A stretch of 64,000 nt of DNA from Phlyctochytrium arcticum (GCA_025602905.1 JAHLKI010000006.1:62001-126000), one strand, 5' to 3'; shown: positions 34,046 to 44,445, counted from the first letter of the stretch. Numbers and translations: made by a program. The notes: a model not told the origin generated them from the sequence alone.

Positions 34046-35429
34046 ATGCCCACAGCAGAGGATATCGAGCATGATATCCGCAACAATATGGCACTGGCTA
34101 GCGCCGTCCAAATGACTATCGCTGATGCCGCCAGAGCTCGGCCTAAAAGTACTGCGGCCGCCTACGATCCTGTCGCTGCAGAATGGACTGTAAGTGATAA
34201 ATAATTGAGATTGAACTGTATCATAATCCGAATGTTAATTATATATTTGGACTGATCAGGATTGGTGTACCAACACGATGCGATTCCAAGACGGCTGCAC
34301 GGTCAAAGAGGATAAGCTAGTCTTATTTTTGAGAAGTGTAGTGATTCCCAGAGGAAACAAAAACTTGAGAAAAGTTCTACCTGATGGGACGGTCCAAACA
34401 GTTCCGCTTGCGGTTGGGGGAGTTCAAACTTACGCGAAGGCTGTTGTCGATGTCTTTAAGACTCAAACGGCATTGGGACAGAATTCACACCCACATCCCC
34501 GCGGGAAGGCTTTGAACAGCCTGCTAGATTCTATCTCCCGTTCCCAGCATGTTACCGATCGGGTAAACTACAAAGAACGCGGACAGGGAACAATGTTGGA
34601 CGGGTACTCCGAGGAGGAATTAGTCGATATCGTAGACCATAATTGGTCGTTGCCCAAGGCCCGGGGACTCAGGCACAACACCGATATTCTTCTTGGCCAT
34701 CATACCCTCACTCGGGGTGAATCGCGTCGTGAGCATCAACTTGCTGATTTGTTTACGCTTGAGTTGAAGGACGAAGGGCCTTCCGAGTGCTTTGCCTTGA
34801 TTGTCGTCATGAATAGAGGAAAAATGAACCAGCACAACAGAATTGAGTACGGGGGAGCTATGCGATCCAAGGACGTTCGCACCTGCGCCGTGGGCATCCT
34901 TTTTCTCTACTTATTCTACCGCCTTCATATGACCGATGAGCCATTCCCGGACACCAGCGAGCGGAGGACTTGGTATGACATACATCTGCTGAAGGGCAAG
35001 GATCGGATGAAGCCCATTTGCTACGATACCCAAGCGAATCCTGTCAGGCAAACGTTTGCAGCGTGTGGCATTGCGGCCACCAAAGTAACGCACGCCATGA
35101 GAGGATCAGGGGCTCGTTTGGCGGAGGCCAACCATGCTGGCGAAGCAGCGATTAGGCAGGCCGGCCATTGGAACAATTCCAAGATGGAAGGATGCTATCT
35201 GACCGCACTTCCGCGCCCAGTTATGCGGGCCCTGTCCGGATTTGATGCCAAAGGTGGCTCCTTTTACATTCCAAGAGCCGGACTTGAACCCCCCCAATCT
35301 CTGCAAGACTTGATATTCCCTGTCACAGTGCGCAGCATTCTTGACAAGAATGCTGCGCACTGTGACATTGCAAACTGCAGAATGCTCTTTCAAAAAGGCC
35401 GGCAGCAAAGTGAGGAAAGAGGACCGTGA
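34046..35429 (+). CDS. Crypton-type tyrosine recombinase
   Basis: Two exons (34046-34189 and 34260-35429, intron 70 nt) give 437 aa. The N-terminal segment RPKSTAAAYDPVAAEW with DWC is the SAM-like core-binding start typical of eukaryotic Crypton/DUF3504 recombinases. The catalytic domain has an Arg in LTRGESRREHQ, then THAMRGSGARLAE (HxxR), QAGHWNN (H/W) and the nucleophile Tyr in GCYLTALPR. Cryptons move by recombination of circular intermediates without TIRs. The open frame and intact catalytic set suggest it could be or recently was active. Its 3' end contains a 47-bp perfect inverted repeat (35321-35367), which adds residues after the catalytic domain. Confidence 0.8.
35321..35367. repeat. 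Perfect inverted repeat, 23-bp arms, 1-bp loop
   Basis: The left arm TGTCACAGTGCGCAGCATTC plus TTG is followed by one base and its exact complement. It lies within the coding 3' end of the Crypton gene. Its outermost 11 bases, TGTCACAGTGC, differ by one base from the ends of the 62-bp palindrome at 41483 (TGTCATAGTGC), so the two may belong to one family. Confidence 0.9.
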
Positions 35430-35611
35430 GATAAAGACAGAAAGATGAGATTTGAACACGGCAACACGCTGCCGGACGTAAAAGGCATATTTAGAAATAC
35501 CAGGAAGATTAAAGAGTTCCTTGGAGAGTATATCGACAAAGAGTTAGGGGACTACAGGCATCGGCAATCATTCGAAGCTTTTACTAACCATGGAAGTTCT
35601 AGCCATGTTTG

Positions 35612-37151
35612 TTATTTGTCACGACGGTGTTTCCTAGCTCTGGCTGGTGTGATAGGCGCCCGCGATGTGCGGGACTTCAACTGGTCCTTGCTGACGTCCG
35701 GTAGTTGTGCCAGCAACGCAGTTAAACTGGGCCCTTGAGTTCGTGCGAGAACGGACTGAATCTTTTCGCATGCCGGAAGGATTTTTTGTCTCAAATATTC
35801 TCCATATTCGAGCATCCCTTTGACTCCTTTCGCATTTGGGCCAATGGAGAATTTCTGATCGGTGTACTTTACATACCAGAGGCGGCTCCCGATGGCTACG
35901 ACTTTGATTGCATGGAATTGGATAGTCCATCTGGAAACGAGACCAGAAAAAACCTCAATTTCGGCTAGTTCTTCGGTGGACAACGTGCACGCCGCTATCA
36001 AGCTTTTGAGTTGTTGGACAATCTCTCCGGCTACCTTGACACGATCCTTGTGGACCCTGCCTTTTTGCCCCGACTCAACCTTGTCCACTTCTATAACACA
36101 GGCCCCGATGTCGTTAATATCATTGGCAATGAAGACGGTGATATCAGACTTCGTCACGTTGTTGGTGTCCCCGTCCGATTGAGCAGTATGTGCGAACTCT
36201 AGGGAGACGCCGATTCCAGTTTGTCCTACTGCAGGCAACGCAGCCCTGGTGGCGGCGGCCCACACCGACCGGATGTCCTCCTCGTCGAGCTCGGTTGCCC
36301 CCATCGGTATTTTCAAAGCCGTTTCAATCAGCGTAATGATAGACGCATTCGTCATCAAACTTTTGGGCGGAAGAGTTCGCAGCCCAAGTCTGTAATAGAA
36401 TGCGGCGAAATTAACTAGCATCCCATCCGACGTGAGCGAACGCAGAACCGACAATGCCTCTGGATTGTCCTGAAAGACAGGGTAGAGCATGGAAGCATCA
36501 TACCGGGTCATGATTTTTTTGGATAGATACTGGGGAATATCCATCATTTGGGCGAGAACGGTACTCTCAATAACGCCGCAAGCACGGATGAGTCGTAGCA
36601 TGTGCCTGCCGAACTGTTGTAACCGTAAGTCGGGTTGCTTGGTATAATCAATTGCGGTGAGAATGTAACTTCTCATTTGTTCAGTACCACGCGCCCATTT
36701 CAGCGCGTCGTCAACCGTATACACTTTGTTCTCTCTGAGGTCAACTTCCTCAGAGTCGATACTATCTCCGAGAGCAACGGGTTCCAACCGTTGCCGCTTC
36801 TCCTGAGTGGCCACTGGTAATATACTCTCAGCATCTTCGGTACGGCGCTTTCTGGGCAAGAGGTGGGTGTCGTCCAAATGCAGTTCCACCTGCTCTAGGG
36901 CCCTACCCTTCCCTTTTGCTTCAATTATGTTCTGGCAAGTAATCGACTAATGAATACCAAATAGTGCATTATAAATAAAATGACTTTACCGCTGCGAAAT
37001 GGTTTTGGAGCGCCGGATACCCGCGATTGTCTTGTAGAGCGGCGAGAGCTTGACTGGGTGCTCCTCGACCAATGGTGTCTGCAACTACATTGTTTGCTTC
37101 TACTTCCGCATTTTCTCCGAGTTGTTCAAGAGAGACCAGCTGTGCGATCAT
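35612..37151 (-). CDS. Unrecognised 493-aa protein, possible PD-(D/E)XK-like fold
   Basis: Two exons (37151-36990 and 36931-35612; intron about 58 nt, in phase). The first half is charged, with a possible nuclear-localisation RKRR and a helical region (WARGTEQMRSYILTAIDY). The second half includes KSDITVFIANDIND and GACVIEVDKV, then WTIQFHAIKVVAIG. The D...ExD/K spacing is reminiscent of PD-(D/E)XK nuclease-like folds often found in transposon- or Crinkler-associated fungal proteins, but the match is weak. Convergent with the Crypton gene and possibly part of the same mobile unit. Function unknown. Confidence 0.5.
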
Positions 37152-39542
37152 GACAGTGAGTTCTGGACGTATTTACGCAGGACCACATTCGCTCACCTTT
37201 TGCCAAAATCTAGACAGGGCCTGATCCTCACGCAGCAACTAGAGTGAGAGTAAGCCAATGATCGATATATACCTATGGGAGTACAGCAACAGCAACGACC
37301 AAAGGGCAATTCATGACAGAGCGATAGGTAAAGGTACGCGACCCGTGGCATGGATTGCACATGAATGACTGGCCGCGGCTCACTAATGCGCTGATCGCAA
37401 CATTATAGATATTGCGGTTCGCGCCCTCTCGACGTTGCTGCCTTTTAATAAGGCGCACTTACCAACTCCTTTGCGTCTTCGCGGTAGTCTTGCAACTTCT
37501 TCAAGAACCGGGAGCGCCATTTCAAATGAAGCCGAGTTGGATCAGTGTCGAGCGCCTCCCATCGAGAATGGACGCCTGATTGTTCTTGCACCACTGCAGA
37601 ATGGACCAACCCTCTTTACCGTGGTTTTGGACGTGAGTTTCCAGGCCTAGAAGTCACTAGAGTTACGTGGCGAAGCAGAATAGCAAAGAAGATAATATAC
37701 CAGCGACCCACGGCGGCGGAGGTCTTTTGGGGGGCATTGTGGTTGTGAGGAATTGAGATTCAATACTTTTGCTGGCAAGTAATCAGGAAGATCTTGAGAA
37801 TCTTGGTGTTGAGGTTGGACGCGTTCCGAATGTGAACGCGGAGGTGTCCGATCCGGTGTCCGATCTTGTTTGGTCATGTGATACTTGTATCAATTGGAAA
37901 TCGCGTCCGGTCTTCTTGGTCTTCTTGCGTACTGGCGAATCGACCTACCGAGCCTCTAACATCCTGGAATTATCAGCACTCACGAACAATACTCCCAACT
38001 CTGCGTTGCTCGTGGCAATTTGCGTAGCATGCACTCGCACTCGGAGCTTGGCATTTGCGGTGCGACCTACTTCCCTTAAAATGGGCCTGTCGTTACTTCT
38101 TACCGGGCCTACAAGGCAGGTATGACCCCGCGCTGCACTATATGCATCTCATTCCCCAAATGACTGTCATCCCTTAGCGCAAAACTTCGACGGAGTTCTG
38201 AGCCACAGAACCGCTTCCTACCTATTGGAATGAACCGCTTTCATCATTAAACTGCGAGACCATAGTGAAGAAACATCATCGTTGGTAAGTAGGAATTCAT
38301 TTTGAAAAATTGCGACCTCGATCGGGCGCAATACCATCGTCGCGTCCCTGGTATTGCGATTAGCGTCTCGCGTGGCGCCCCGAGTCATAATGGGCACCCC
38401 CAGCAAGGCGCGTCCTGTTGGGGATATGAGCTCGCGTGCTGGCTCCATTAACATGGCGTATCGAACGTTGCTCCATCATAGCAAACCATACTTGATTTGC
38501 ATGCATCTATGAATTCATCGTCACTGGCTTACATTCTCACTCCTAGCTATATAGTACAAAGAGAAGATCCCGACTATACTCTAACGGAAGGTGAGCAAAC
38601 GTAACCGAGCGTAGTTCATGCGTCAGAACTCATTGCTGATACCGCAATAACTAGGAGCGAACCTAGAAAGATGCAGCCGATCCTGATAGCAACGTTTGCG
38701 CGGTTTCAAGAAAACCTAAAAAACCGAAGTTGTAGCTGATGATCGGTCTCCTCCCCGTCGATGGTGGACAGGTTATTTTGTCAAGCTGTTAGATCATGAA
38801 CAAGAACCATCATAGTTGGTAAGTAGGAGTTCCATTCGCAAAACAGCAACGTTGGTAGATGCAAACCGTCGTATGACGCGTATCGTCTATGATTTGCGTG
38901 CGTTAAGTCGTGCCGCCGTGCTGCGTCGAGTTGTTTATGGGCATTACCGACACGTATCGTCCCGCTAATTGACGTGGCTTTTCGTGTTCGCTCGTATGTA
39001 GTGCCTTAAACGTTGCTGTGCAATCTCCACATGTATGAAGGAGAGGTCGGGGGAAGTGGTGCATTGTTTGCACTTGTCTGTCTTCGAATTGAGATGAAGA
39101 AGTGGTGTCAATACCATCCGTCAGTCCTCAAGAAGTATTTGGAGGGTTGTTTGTCCGCTTTCCACAAGAAGTTTCCATCACTTTGTTCATATATCTTCGG
39201 CTTGGACAACATCCTTTCTGCTTGTGGTTTTTGTCGGCGTCGCCTCGATTGGAGTACCCGGTTCGTGTCAGAACTGTCCATCTTCTCCTCCCCCTATTCG
39301 CTTGCGTGTCTGGGAGATGAAGGGGCTGCTGGAGGAGTCTTCTACCCCTCATATCCAGGCCTGGTCCCGGCCTTGTTAACGTAGAGGGGAAAGAGGCATA
39401 ATGCGGGCCGGATAGGTGCCCGCCGCAGCCGAGAATACATCGGCACCCGTGCTTTCTGTGCAGCAGAATGACTCTAACCGCACTATCACATGCATAATTG
39501 CCGTAGTCTAGGTCGATAGGAAGCAGTCAGATCTGGCGCCGG
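37152..39542. other. 2.4-kb region, no supported genes; weak direct repeat
   Basis: No recognisable gene. A diverged repeat of perhaps 100-200 bp is visible near 38260-38345 and 38795-38880, both containing GTTGGTAAGTAGGA followed by AATTCATT or GTTCCATT. The rest looks like degraded intergenic DNA. Confidence 0.4.
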
Positions 39543-40321
39543 TTGCGGCGACATGTACATTCAGACGATAACGAGGAAGCAAAGGAGATCAAGAGATATT
39601 TGAAAGGCCTCGTTAGGGAGTTCATCGTGGTCTCGCCCGAGCCTGGAGCTGAGGATTCTGGAGATGAGCAGCTCGCCCCTCGTCGGAAACGAAGAGAGAT
39701 TTGGCGAGAGCGAGACCTTTGGCATGAACAGATTTTGAAAGATTACTTTAACGAGGACTGCACTTATACGGCGGCCCAATTCCGTAACCGCTACCGCATG
39801 CGACGAGAGCTCGTGTTGGAGATCATTGCTGCCTTGGAGAATGCTAATCCCTACTTCAGGCGCAAGCCTGACGCCGTAGGTCGTCCGGGTTTGAGTGCCC
39901 ACCAGAAGGTGACGGCCGCTCTTCGCATTTTGGCTTACGGTCCGCAGGGTCTGTTGACGAGTACTGCCGGATTGGCAAGACTACCGCATTGGAATGCCTG
40001 CGCCAATTCTGCTCATCTATCATTGAGATTTATGAAGCTGAATTTCTCCGCAAGCCCACGCCAGAGGACCTGCGCAAAATCTTGGCAGTAAATGCCGAAC
40101 GAGGATTCCCCGGGATGATTGGGTCATTGGATTGTATGCATTGGATATGGAAGAACTGCCCAAAAGCCTGGGCCGGCCAATTCTCGGGCAAGGAAAAGGT
40201 TCCAACTCTAGTCTTGGAAGCCGTAGCTGGCCAGGATCTGTGGATCTGGCATTTCTTCTTTGGAATGCCCGGTATTAACAGCGACATCACGGTGTTGGAG
40301 AATTCCCACCTTGCGGGTTGA
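39543..40321 (+). pseudogene. Truncated PIF/Harbinger-type transposase
   Basis: The N-terminal part carries YFNEDCTYTAAQFRNRYRMR and GLSAHQKVTAALRILAYG. The frame then changes near 39960-39980; the next frame carries EYCRIGKTTALECLRQF, ERGFPGMIGSLDCMHW (first catalytic Asp) and FFGMPGINSDITVLENS (second Asp). This is the DDE superfamily group of PIF/Harbinger nuclear transposases. Homology stops at 40321, before the region with the third acidic residue. Frameshift plus truncation mean it is not functional. Confidence 0.8.
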
Positions 40322-40891
40322 TTTGCTGCCAATGACTCAGGGGTGGTGATTTGGCACAAATAGGGGTGGGGATTTGGTAGCCCCCCTCTCTCCCCGCCCA
40401 CCTTGGCAAAAGACCCAAGCTGTGTGATCGATGAAGTGTGATCGATCACAACGTCTCCAAATTTCGCAACCTTGACCCGTCTCTTTTGTCGAGCAAGTGA
40501 AGCTTGCCGATCGAGCGCAAAGCGCTCTCTATGCTTCACTTCATCCAGTTCCATCTTGTTACATGTTCGTTGTCAACATGGGTCCGGTCCATTTTTACTT
40601 GCAACTTCACAGACCCTTCAAGATCTCTAATGTTTCCTTTTTCGGGCGTTTGATATCCATTTTGGGACTAAATGAGCACCAACCGCGGGTCGCCAGCTTT
40701 TTGTTATCGATAAACTCGTCGCAAACTTTTGGCAGGCACGTCTCGGCTCGAAGTTAGCACCATGATGCTGCATCAACCAAAAAGTATAAAAGGGCAGCCG
40801 TTTCTCATTCCCCCCTGCGTTTCTGATACTTCGCTTTTTTTGTTTGCACAATTGTAAAACTACTTCGTCTTCTCTCATCACAACAACAACA
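40322..40891. promoter_or_regulatory. Spacer with TATA box at 40784-40790
   Basis: Begins with G-rich sequence after the transposase fragment and contains the palindrome TGTGATCGATCACA near 40437. A TATAAAA at about 40784-40790 lies about 100 nt upstream of the AEP gene start and may be its promoter. Confidence 0.45.
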
Positions 40892-41497
40892 ATGCCTCTG
40901 CCTCTCCGTAACATTCAATACCTTGGGTTGACCTGGACGGGCAATAACGTGGTCGACCGAAGCGGAGCAATGAATCACGTGATTCAGCAACTTGAGCCCG
41001 ACCAGTTTCCGATTCTTTCATTTACGACCAAGTATAAACGACTCTATACGGCGGTCACTAGCAGCAAGCTGGCAGCCCTTGTTGCCAAGAACCGAGGTCT
41101 CTATGAAATTATCCTTCCGGAACGCAAACGCAAAGTGTACTTTGACATTGATCCCAAAGACAACTTAACGCTGGACGAGATCAAATCAAAGATTTTGGCC
41201 CAGTTCCCTAATGCCAGATTGCATATATCCGGTCGTCACCCCAACGGCGAAGAAGCGGGTTCCTATCACGTTGTACTGAGTAACTACTATACTGACAACC
41301 TTGATGAGACCCGGAACACCACACGGCGCTTTGCCGACGCAAATGGTTTCGACACAGCGGTCCATTCCACCAACCAACAGTTCAAGTGTATCAACCAAAG
41401 CAAGCCTGGCAAACCGGTTCAGGCATACATGGAAGGCAGCAACGATCCGCTCAAACACTTGGTTATGCACGGGTTTGACGACTGTCATAGTGCATAA
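40892..41497 (+). CDS. Archaeo-eukaryotic primase (PrimPol/viral AEP) domain, C-terminally truncated
   Basis: 201 aa. Motifs of the eukaryotic/NCLDV AEP primase domain are in order: KRKVYFDIDPKD (catalytic DxD), HISGRHPNG with SYHVVLSNYY (sxH-type motif II), and DTAVHSTNQQFKCINQSKPG (motif III, Lys/Asn-rich template-binding strand). AEPs start new DNA or RNA chains; in large DNA viruses and virophages the domain is usually followed by a helicase. Here the frame stops inside the 62-bp palindrome, with no helicase after it, so it is either cut by that insertion or a minimal primase. Its composition is host-like, in contrast to the element that begins about 500 bp later. Confidence 0.7.
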   Translation: MPLPLRNIQYLGLTWTGNNVVDRSGAMNHVIQQLEPDQFPILSFTTKYKRLYTAVTSSKLAALVAKNRGLYEIILPERKRKVYFDIDPKDNLTLDEIKSKILAQFPNARLHISGRHPNGEEAGSYHVVLSNYYTDNLDETRNTTRRFADANGFDTAVHSTNQQFKCINQSKPGKPVQAYMEGSNDPLKHLVMHGFDDCHSA

Positions 41498-41544
41498 AAA
41501 TAGCACATAGTATATACTATGTGCTATTTTTATGCACTATGACA
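41483..41544. repeat. Perfect 62-bp palindrome, no loop
   Basis: Two exact 31-bp arms meet without spacer (left arm begins TGTCATAGTGCATAAAAATA and ends CACATAGTAT). The TAA stop of the AEP gene lies in the left arm. Perfect arms of this length imply a recent origin or active maintenance. Candidates: a TIR-only palindromic insertion, a fused hairpin end of a linear replicon, or a 3'-end hairpin. The 11-bp ends resemble those of the inverted repeat at 35321. Confidence 0.95.
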
Positions 41545-41546
41545 GG

Positions 41547-41670
41547 GGCTATTCCAGCTATATGCCAGCTATCCATCAGCTATATTCCAGCTATTTGACC
41601 AGCTATGTTCCAGCTATATGCCAGCTATTTGACCAGCTATCCATCAGCTATCCATCAGCTATCCATCTCA
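41547..41670. repeat. Tandem repeats of CCAGCTAT / ATCAGCTAT type
   Basis: About ten short units sharing (C/T)CAGCTAT, spaced 9-20 bp (variants ATTCCAGCTAT, ATGCCAGCTAT, TTGACCAGCTAT, CCATCAGCTAT). They lie directly to the right of the palindrome. No unique spacers, so not CRISPR. Confidence 0.85.
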
Positions 41671-42009
41671 GGTCGCTCCATCGAGTATCGAGTCATCTTA
41701 CAAATCACGAGTCATCTCCCTCCATTACTCATCGAGCCGAGCCGCTCCTCTCACGGGACTTCCTCACTACACCATATCCGCATAAACTCGACCCTACTTT
41801 ATACTGCACACCATTTTCTCCCATATTCCAATGCTTTTATCCAATATTCCGCATTCTATGTGTCCATCCGCCTCCATTTTCTAACCGAGTTAGACTTTTT
41901 GAGGGTCGCCTCCTAAGGGACTTCCACTCCTTTTATAAACATTTTCTATTATCGATTTAATTCAATTCTGGCTTATCGATAAAACTACACTTTCGCAATT
42001 CACCCGTTC

Positions 42010-42385
42010 AGCAAAAAAGGGGGGCAGAAAGGGGGGCAGCTTTTTTTCACTCCATCTCTCGAGTGAATAATACTTTTATCTTATATTTCCCCCCACTTTA
42101 CATGTAGGGGGGCAGGGGGGGCAGCTTTTTCGAGGTAAAGTCCCTGGGGATATAGGTTTTTCACTACTCATAAGTAGTTCACACGTTCTGAACTACTTCT
42201 CACTCAAATAAAAATTTTATAAGAATCATAAACATACAAAAAAACTGCCCCCCCTGCCCCCCTTTTTTTACCTACATAGAAACACTGCACTACTTTATTA
42301 ATTAATTTTTCTTTTCTTACATGTACCGAGTGGGGGGCACTTTTTTAAAACCCTGCCCCCCTACCTGCCCCACCCTGCCCCCCTC
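42010..42385. repeat. GGGGGGCAG tracts in inverted arrangement at element left end
   Basis: Runs of GGGGGGCAG occur around 42018-42050 and 42104-42130, and as the complement CTGCCCCCC around 42245-42265 and 42350-42385, giving nested inverted pairs separated by AT-rich DNA. Nothing here codes for protein. The position at the composition switch suggests terminal or near-terminal sequence of the viral element. Confidence 0.6.
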
Positions 42386-42425
42386 TTCATCAAACCCACT
42401 ATCAATCACTTCTTCAATAATATCC

Positions 42426-42821
42426 CTACAAAGTATCGAGCTTCCATAATTCGATATTCCAAGCAGCTGATCTGCTTTTTCCAACCGTCATCAAAATATA
42501 CAGAAATTCGTTCAAATTCGCCAAATCTGTATCATATACGTCGTTTTCTTGTAACTCTTGTAATCTCTTCATGACACTGTCCAATAAAAGTTCTAGTGTA
42601 AACATACAGTAAACCCATCGCTCTCTCGTCACAACATCAGAATGAGACTCTGCTGTTGTGTTCAACATATCAATAATAGTGGACAAAAATAACTTGTATT
42701 TGCATGCTTCCGGAGTCTCCCCATCCTCATCCCACACTTGATGTTCATAGGAATAAATACTCAATGCCATCCATTTGGAAAAGTTAATAATCCCAATAGA
42801 AATTTTGTCAGTGGGTGCCAT
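42426..42821 (-). CDS. Element accessory protein, paralogue 1 (131 aa)
   Basis: Starts MAPTDKISIGIINFSKWM and ends with GKSRSAAWNIELWKLDTL; helical throughout. It is a clear paralogue of the gene at 44047, sharing the ISIG(I/L)IN(F/Y)SKWM start and GK(S/N)(R/K)SAAWNIEL end. No known domain recognised. The two bracket the zinc-ribbon and F-box genes, suggesting a duplicated viral accessory gene. Confidence 0.65.
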   Translation of the reverse strand: MAPTDKISIGIINFSKWMALSIYSYEHQVWDEDGETPEACKYKLFLSTIIDMLNTTAESHSDVVTRERWVYCMFTLELLLDSVMKRLQELQENDVYDTDLANLNEFLYILMTVGKSRSAAWNIELWKLDTL

Positions 42822-42965
42822 TTTTTCTCGAGTGATAATGAAAGGGGAAAGGACAGGTTGAATGCTCTTTTATAGACGGGAATGAGGAGTCACTTATATA
42901 TTATTATTATATAATATGACATGTCAAGAATGTGGATAAGTCATGTGCATGTGGATAAGTCACAC

Positions 42966-43070
42966 GGATGGAAAGGAGAAAGAAAGAGGAAAGAACCAAT
43001 ATCCCGGATTGCGGATGGAAAGGAGAAAGAAAGAGGAAAGAACCAATATCCCGGATTGTGGATGGAAAGA
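42966..43070. repeat. Direct repeat, unit about 51 bp, two and a part copies
   Basis: The unit contains GGATGGAAAGGAGAAAGAAA followed by GAACCAATATCCCGGATTG and occurs twice in tandem with a partial third (GGATGGAAAGAACC). It is located in the promoter region between the leftward paralogue and the zinc-ribbon gene. Confidence 0.8.
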
Positions 43071-43201
43071 ACCAAAAACTGTCACGCCTCTTCATCAATC
43101 ACTTCTTCAATTGTACCCCTTTCTTTAATTATTCGCCCACTACTCTATCGGACATTGCGTCTCAGAATATAAAAGTTATTTACTCTCAACTCAAGTAAAC
43201 A

Positions 43202-43642
43202 ATGAGTTATTTTGTCATTTGTTCTGGTTGCTGTAACATTGAGCTTGAGTTTGGTGATATGGAATACTGCCGTTCATGCGAACGAGATTACTGCGAAAGA
43301 TGTTCAGTTGTTTATCAACCTAATGATGAGGCAAATGTTTATTTTCCAAATGGTGGTACGAACCCAAAAAGGCTACGAGAACTATTAGAATCGGAGACTC
43401 CTCCTGGATGTAAAGCTTGTCGCAAGGAACTACTGTGTTTTGATATTGAAAATAAATACTATGACAAGAAAGAATACCCGTTCCACGATAATTGGAAAGA
43501 GAAGGTTAAGAAATGGAAAGAGGATCTTGTCGAACCTATGAACACCTATGTAAGTAAGACTCCGAAAAAGCGACAGCACCCCACAAGGGGGTGCGCTGGG
43601 GCGAAGCCCAACAACCGCGAAAACGAAAAGACAAAAAAATAG
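43202..43642 (+). CDS. Zinc-ribbon/RING-like small protein (146 aa)
   Basis: The N-terminal cluster CSGCC, YCRSCERDYCERCSVVY and later GCKACRKELLC gives at least four CxxC-type pairs, consistent with a treble-clef, B-box or RING-like zinc fold. The C-terminal 40 residues are Lys-rich. In DNA, codons near 43576-43610 form two neighbouring GC-rich hairpins (GCACCCC/GGGGTGC and TGGGC/GCCCA type). Together with the adjacent F-box-like gene it could redirect host ubiquitin ligases; this is inference. Confidence 0.6.
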   Translation: MSYFVICSGCCNIELEFGDMEYCRSCERDYCERCSVVYQPNDEANVYFPNGGTNPKRLRELLESETPPGCKACRKELLCFDIENKYYDKKEYPFHDNWKEKVKKWKEDLVEPMNTYVSKTPKKRQHPTRGCAGAKPNNRENEKTKK

Positions 43643-43663
43643 ATTAGTATCTAATAATTGTAA

Positions 43664-44011
43664 ATGAATCTCTTGGACAATCTACCTCTCGATGTCGGAT
43701 TGCTTATTTTAGATTATTTGGATACAGATGACTATAATACAGTTGCAAGAATGTATAATATTAATCCTGTACGTGAAGTTTGCAAGAGGTTGGAAAATGA
43801 GACGTGGGCTGTCTGTACCCGAAAATACGAAAACGATATGGTTAGGATTCGGTTAAAGTATACAAATCCCAATATGAACATGCTGTATATTTATACTGAA
43901 AACTTCCAAAGAAGAAAGATTCAAAAAGAGGGAATTGTTTTTTGCTCACGGACTTTCTACGGCCATAAACACATTGATCCCAGAACGCGTAAATCCCGAC
44001 CTTTACTCTAG
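43664..44011 (+). CDS. F-box-like protein (115 aa)
   Basis: The first 45 residues match the F-box pattern: NLLDNLPLDVGLLILDYLD then VARMYNINPVREVCKRLE. F-box proteins dock to Skp1 and bring targets to SCF ubiquitin ligases; large DNA viruses often encode short ones. The remainder (about 70 residues, basic) is unrecognised and would be the target-binding part. Starts 22 bp after the zinc-ribbon gene on the same strand. Confidence 0.55.
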   Translation: MNLLDNLPLDVGLLILDYLDTDDYNTVARMYNINPVREVCKRLENETWAVCTRKYENDMVRIRLKYTNPNMNMLYIYTENFQRRKIQKEGIVFCSRTFYGHKHIDPRTRKSRPLL

Positions 44012-44046
44012 AGTCACTCACTTATTACATAATATCCCTACAAAGT

Positions 44047-44445
44047 TCATTCCGTTTGGCACAATTCGATATTCCAAGCGGCCGATTTGTTTTTCCCAAC
44101 CATTATCAAATCTTCCAGAAGTTGCAACAAATTGATTATATCTAAAATGTTTTTATCAACGGGACTATCCTCGGCTCCCTTTTTGAAATGTCCGAACACG
44201 AGGTGTACTAATTTTTCTAGTGAAAAAATAACTTGAATCCATCTCACCTCCATATCATCACGAGAGTCATTCGTTTCGTCCAACACATTCAGAATAGTGG
44301 TTATATCTAACAGAAATTTCTCTACTTCGGGAGATTTTTCAACAAGTGTTTCGACAAAGGCGTCAATGATTGTTCTCATCCACTTGGAATAGTTAATGAG
44401 TCCAATAGAAATTTCCTCAGTTGCTACCATTTCTAGTCTCTCCAT
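44047..44445 (-). CDS. Element accessory protein, paralogue 2 (132 aa)
   Basis: Paralogue of 42426-42821: EEISIGLINYSKWM near the start, GKNKSAAWNIEL near the end, and a similar helical middle. A second in-frame ATG seven codons in (MVATEE) aligns with the start of paralogue 1 and may be the true start. Unknown function. Confidence 0.65.
   Translation of the reverse strand: MERLEMVATEEISIGLINYSKWMRTIIDAFVETLVEKSPEVEKFLLDITTILNVLDETNDSRDDMEVRWIQVIFSLEKLVHLVFGHFKKGAEDSPVDKNILDIINLLQLLEDLIMVGKNKSAAWNIELCQTE

Noticed and set aside
40892..41497. AEP primase as part of the Polinton-like element
   Set aside because: Composition is host-like, it lies left of the composition switch and palindrome, and the element already has its own replicase. 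Kept as a separate feature.
41547..41670. CAGCTAT repeats as CRISPR or telomere
   Set aside because: Units are too short and irregular, without spacers, and do not match a telomere repeat.
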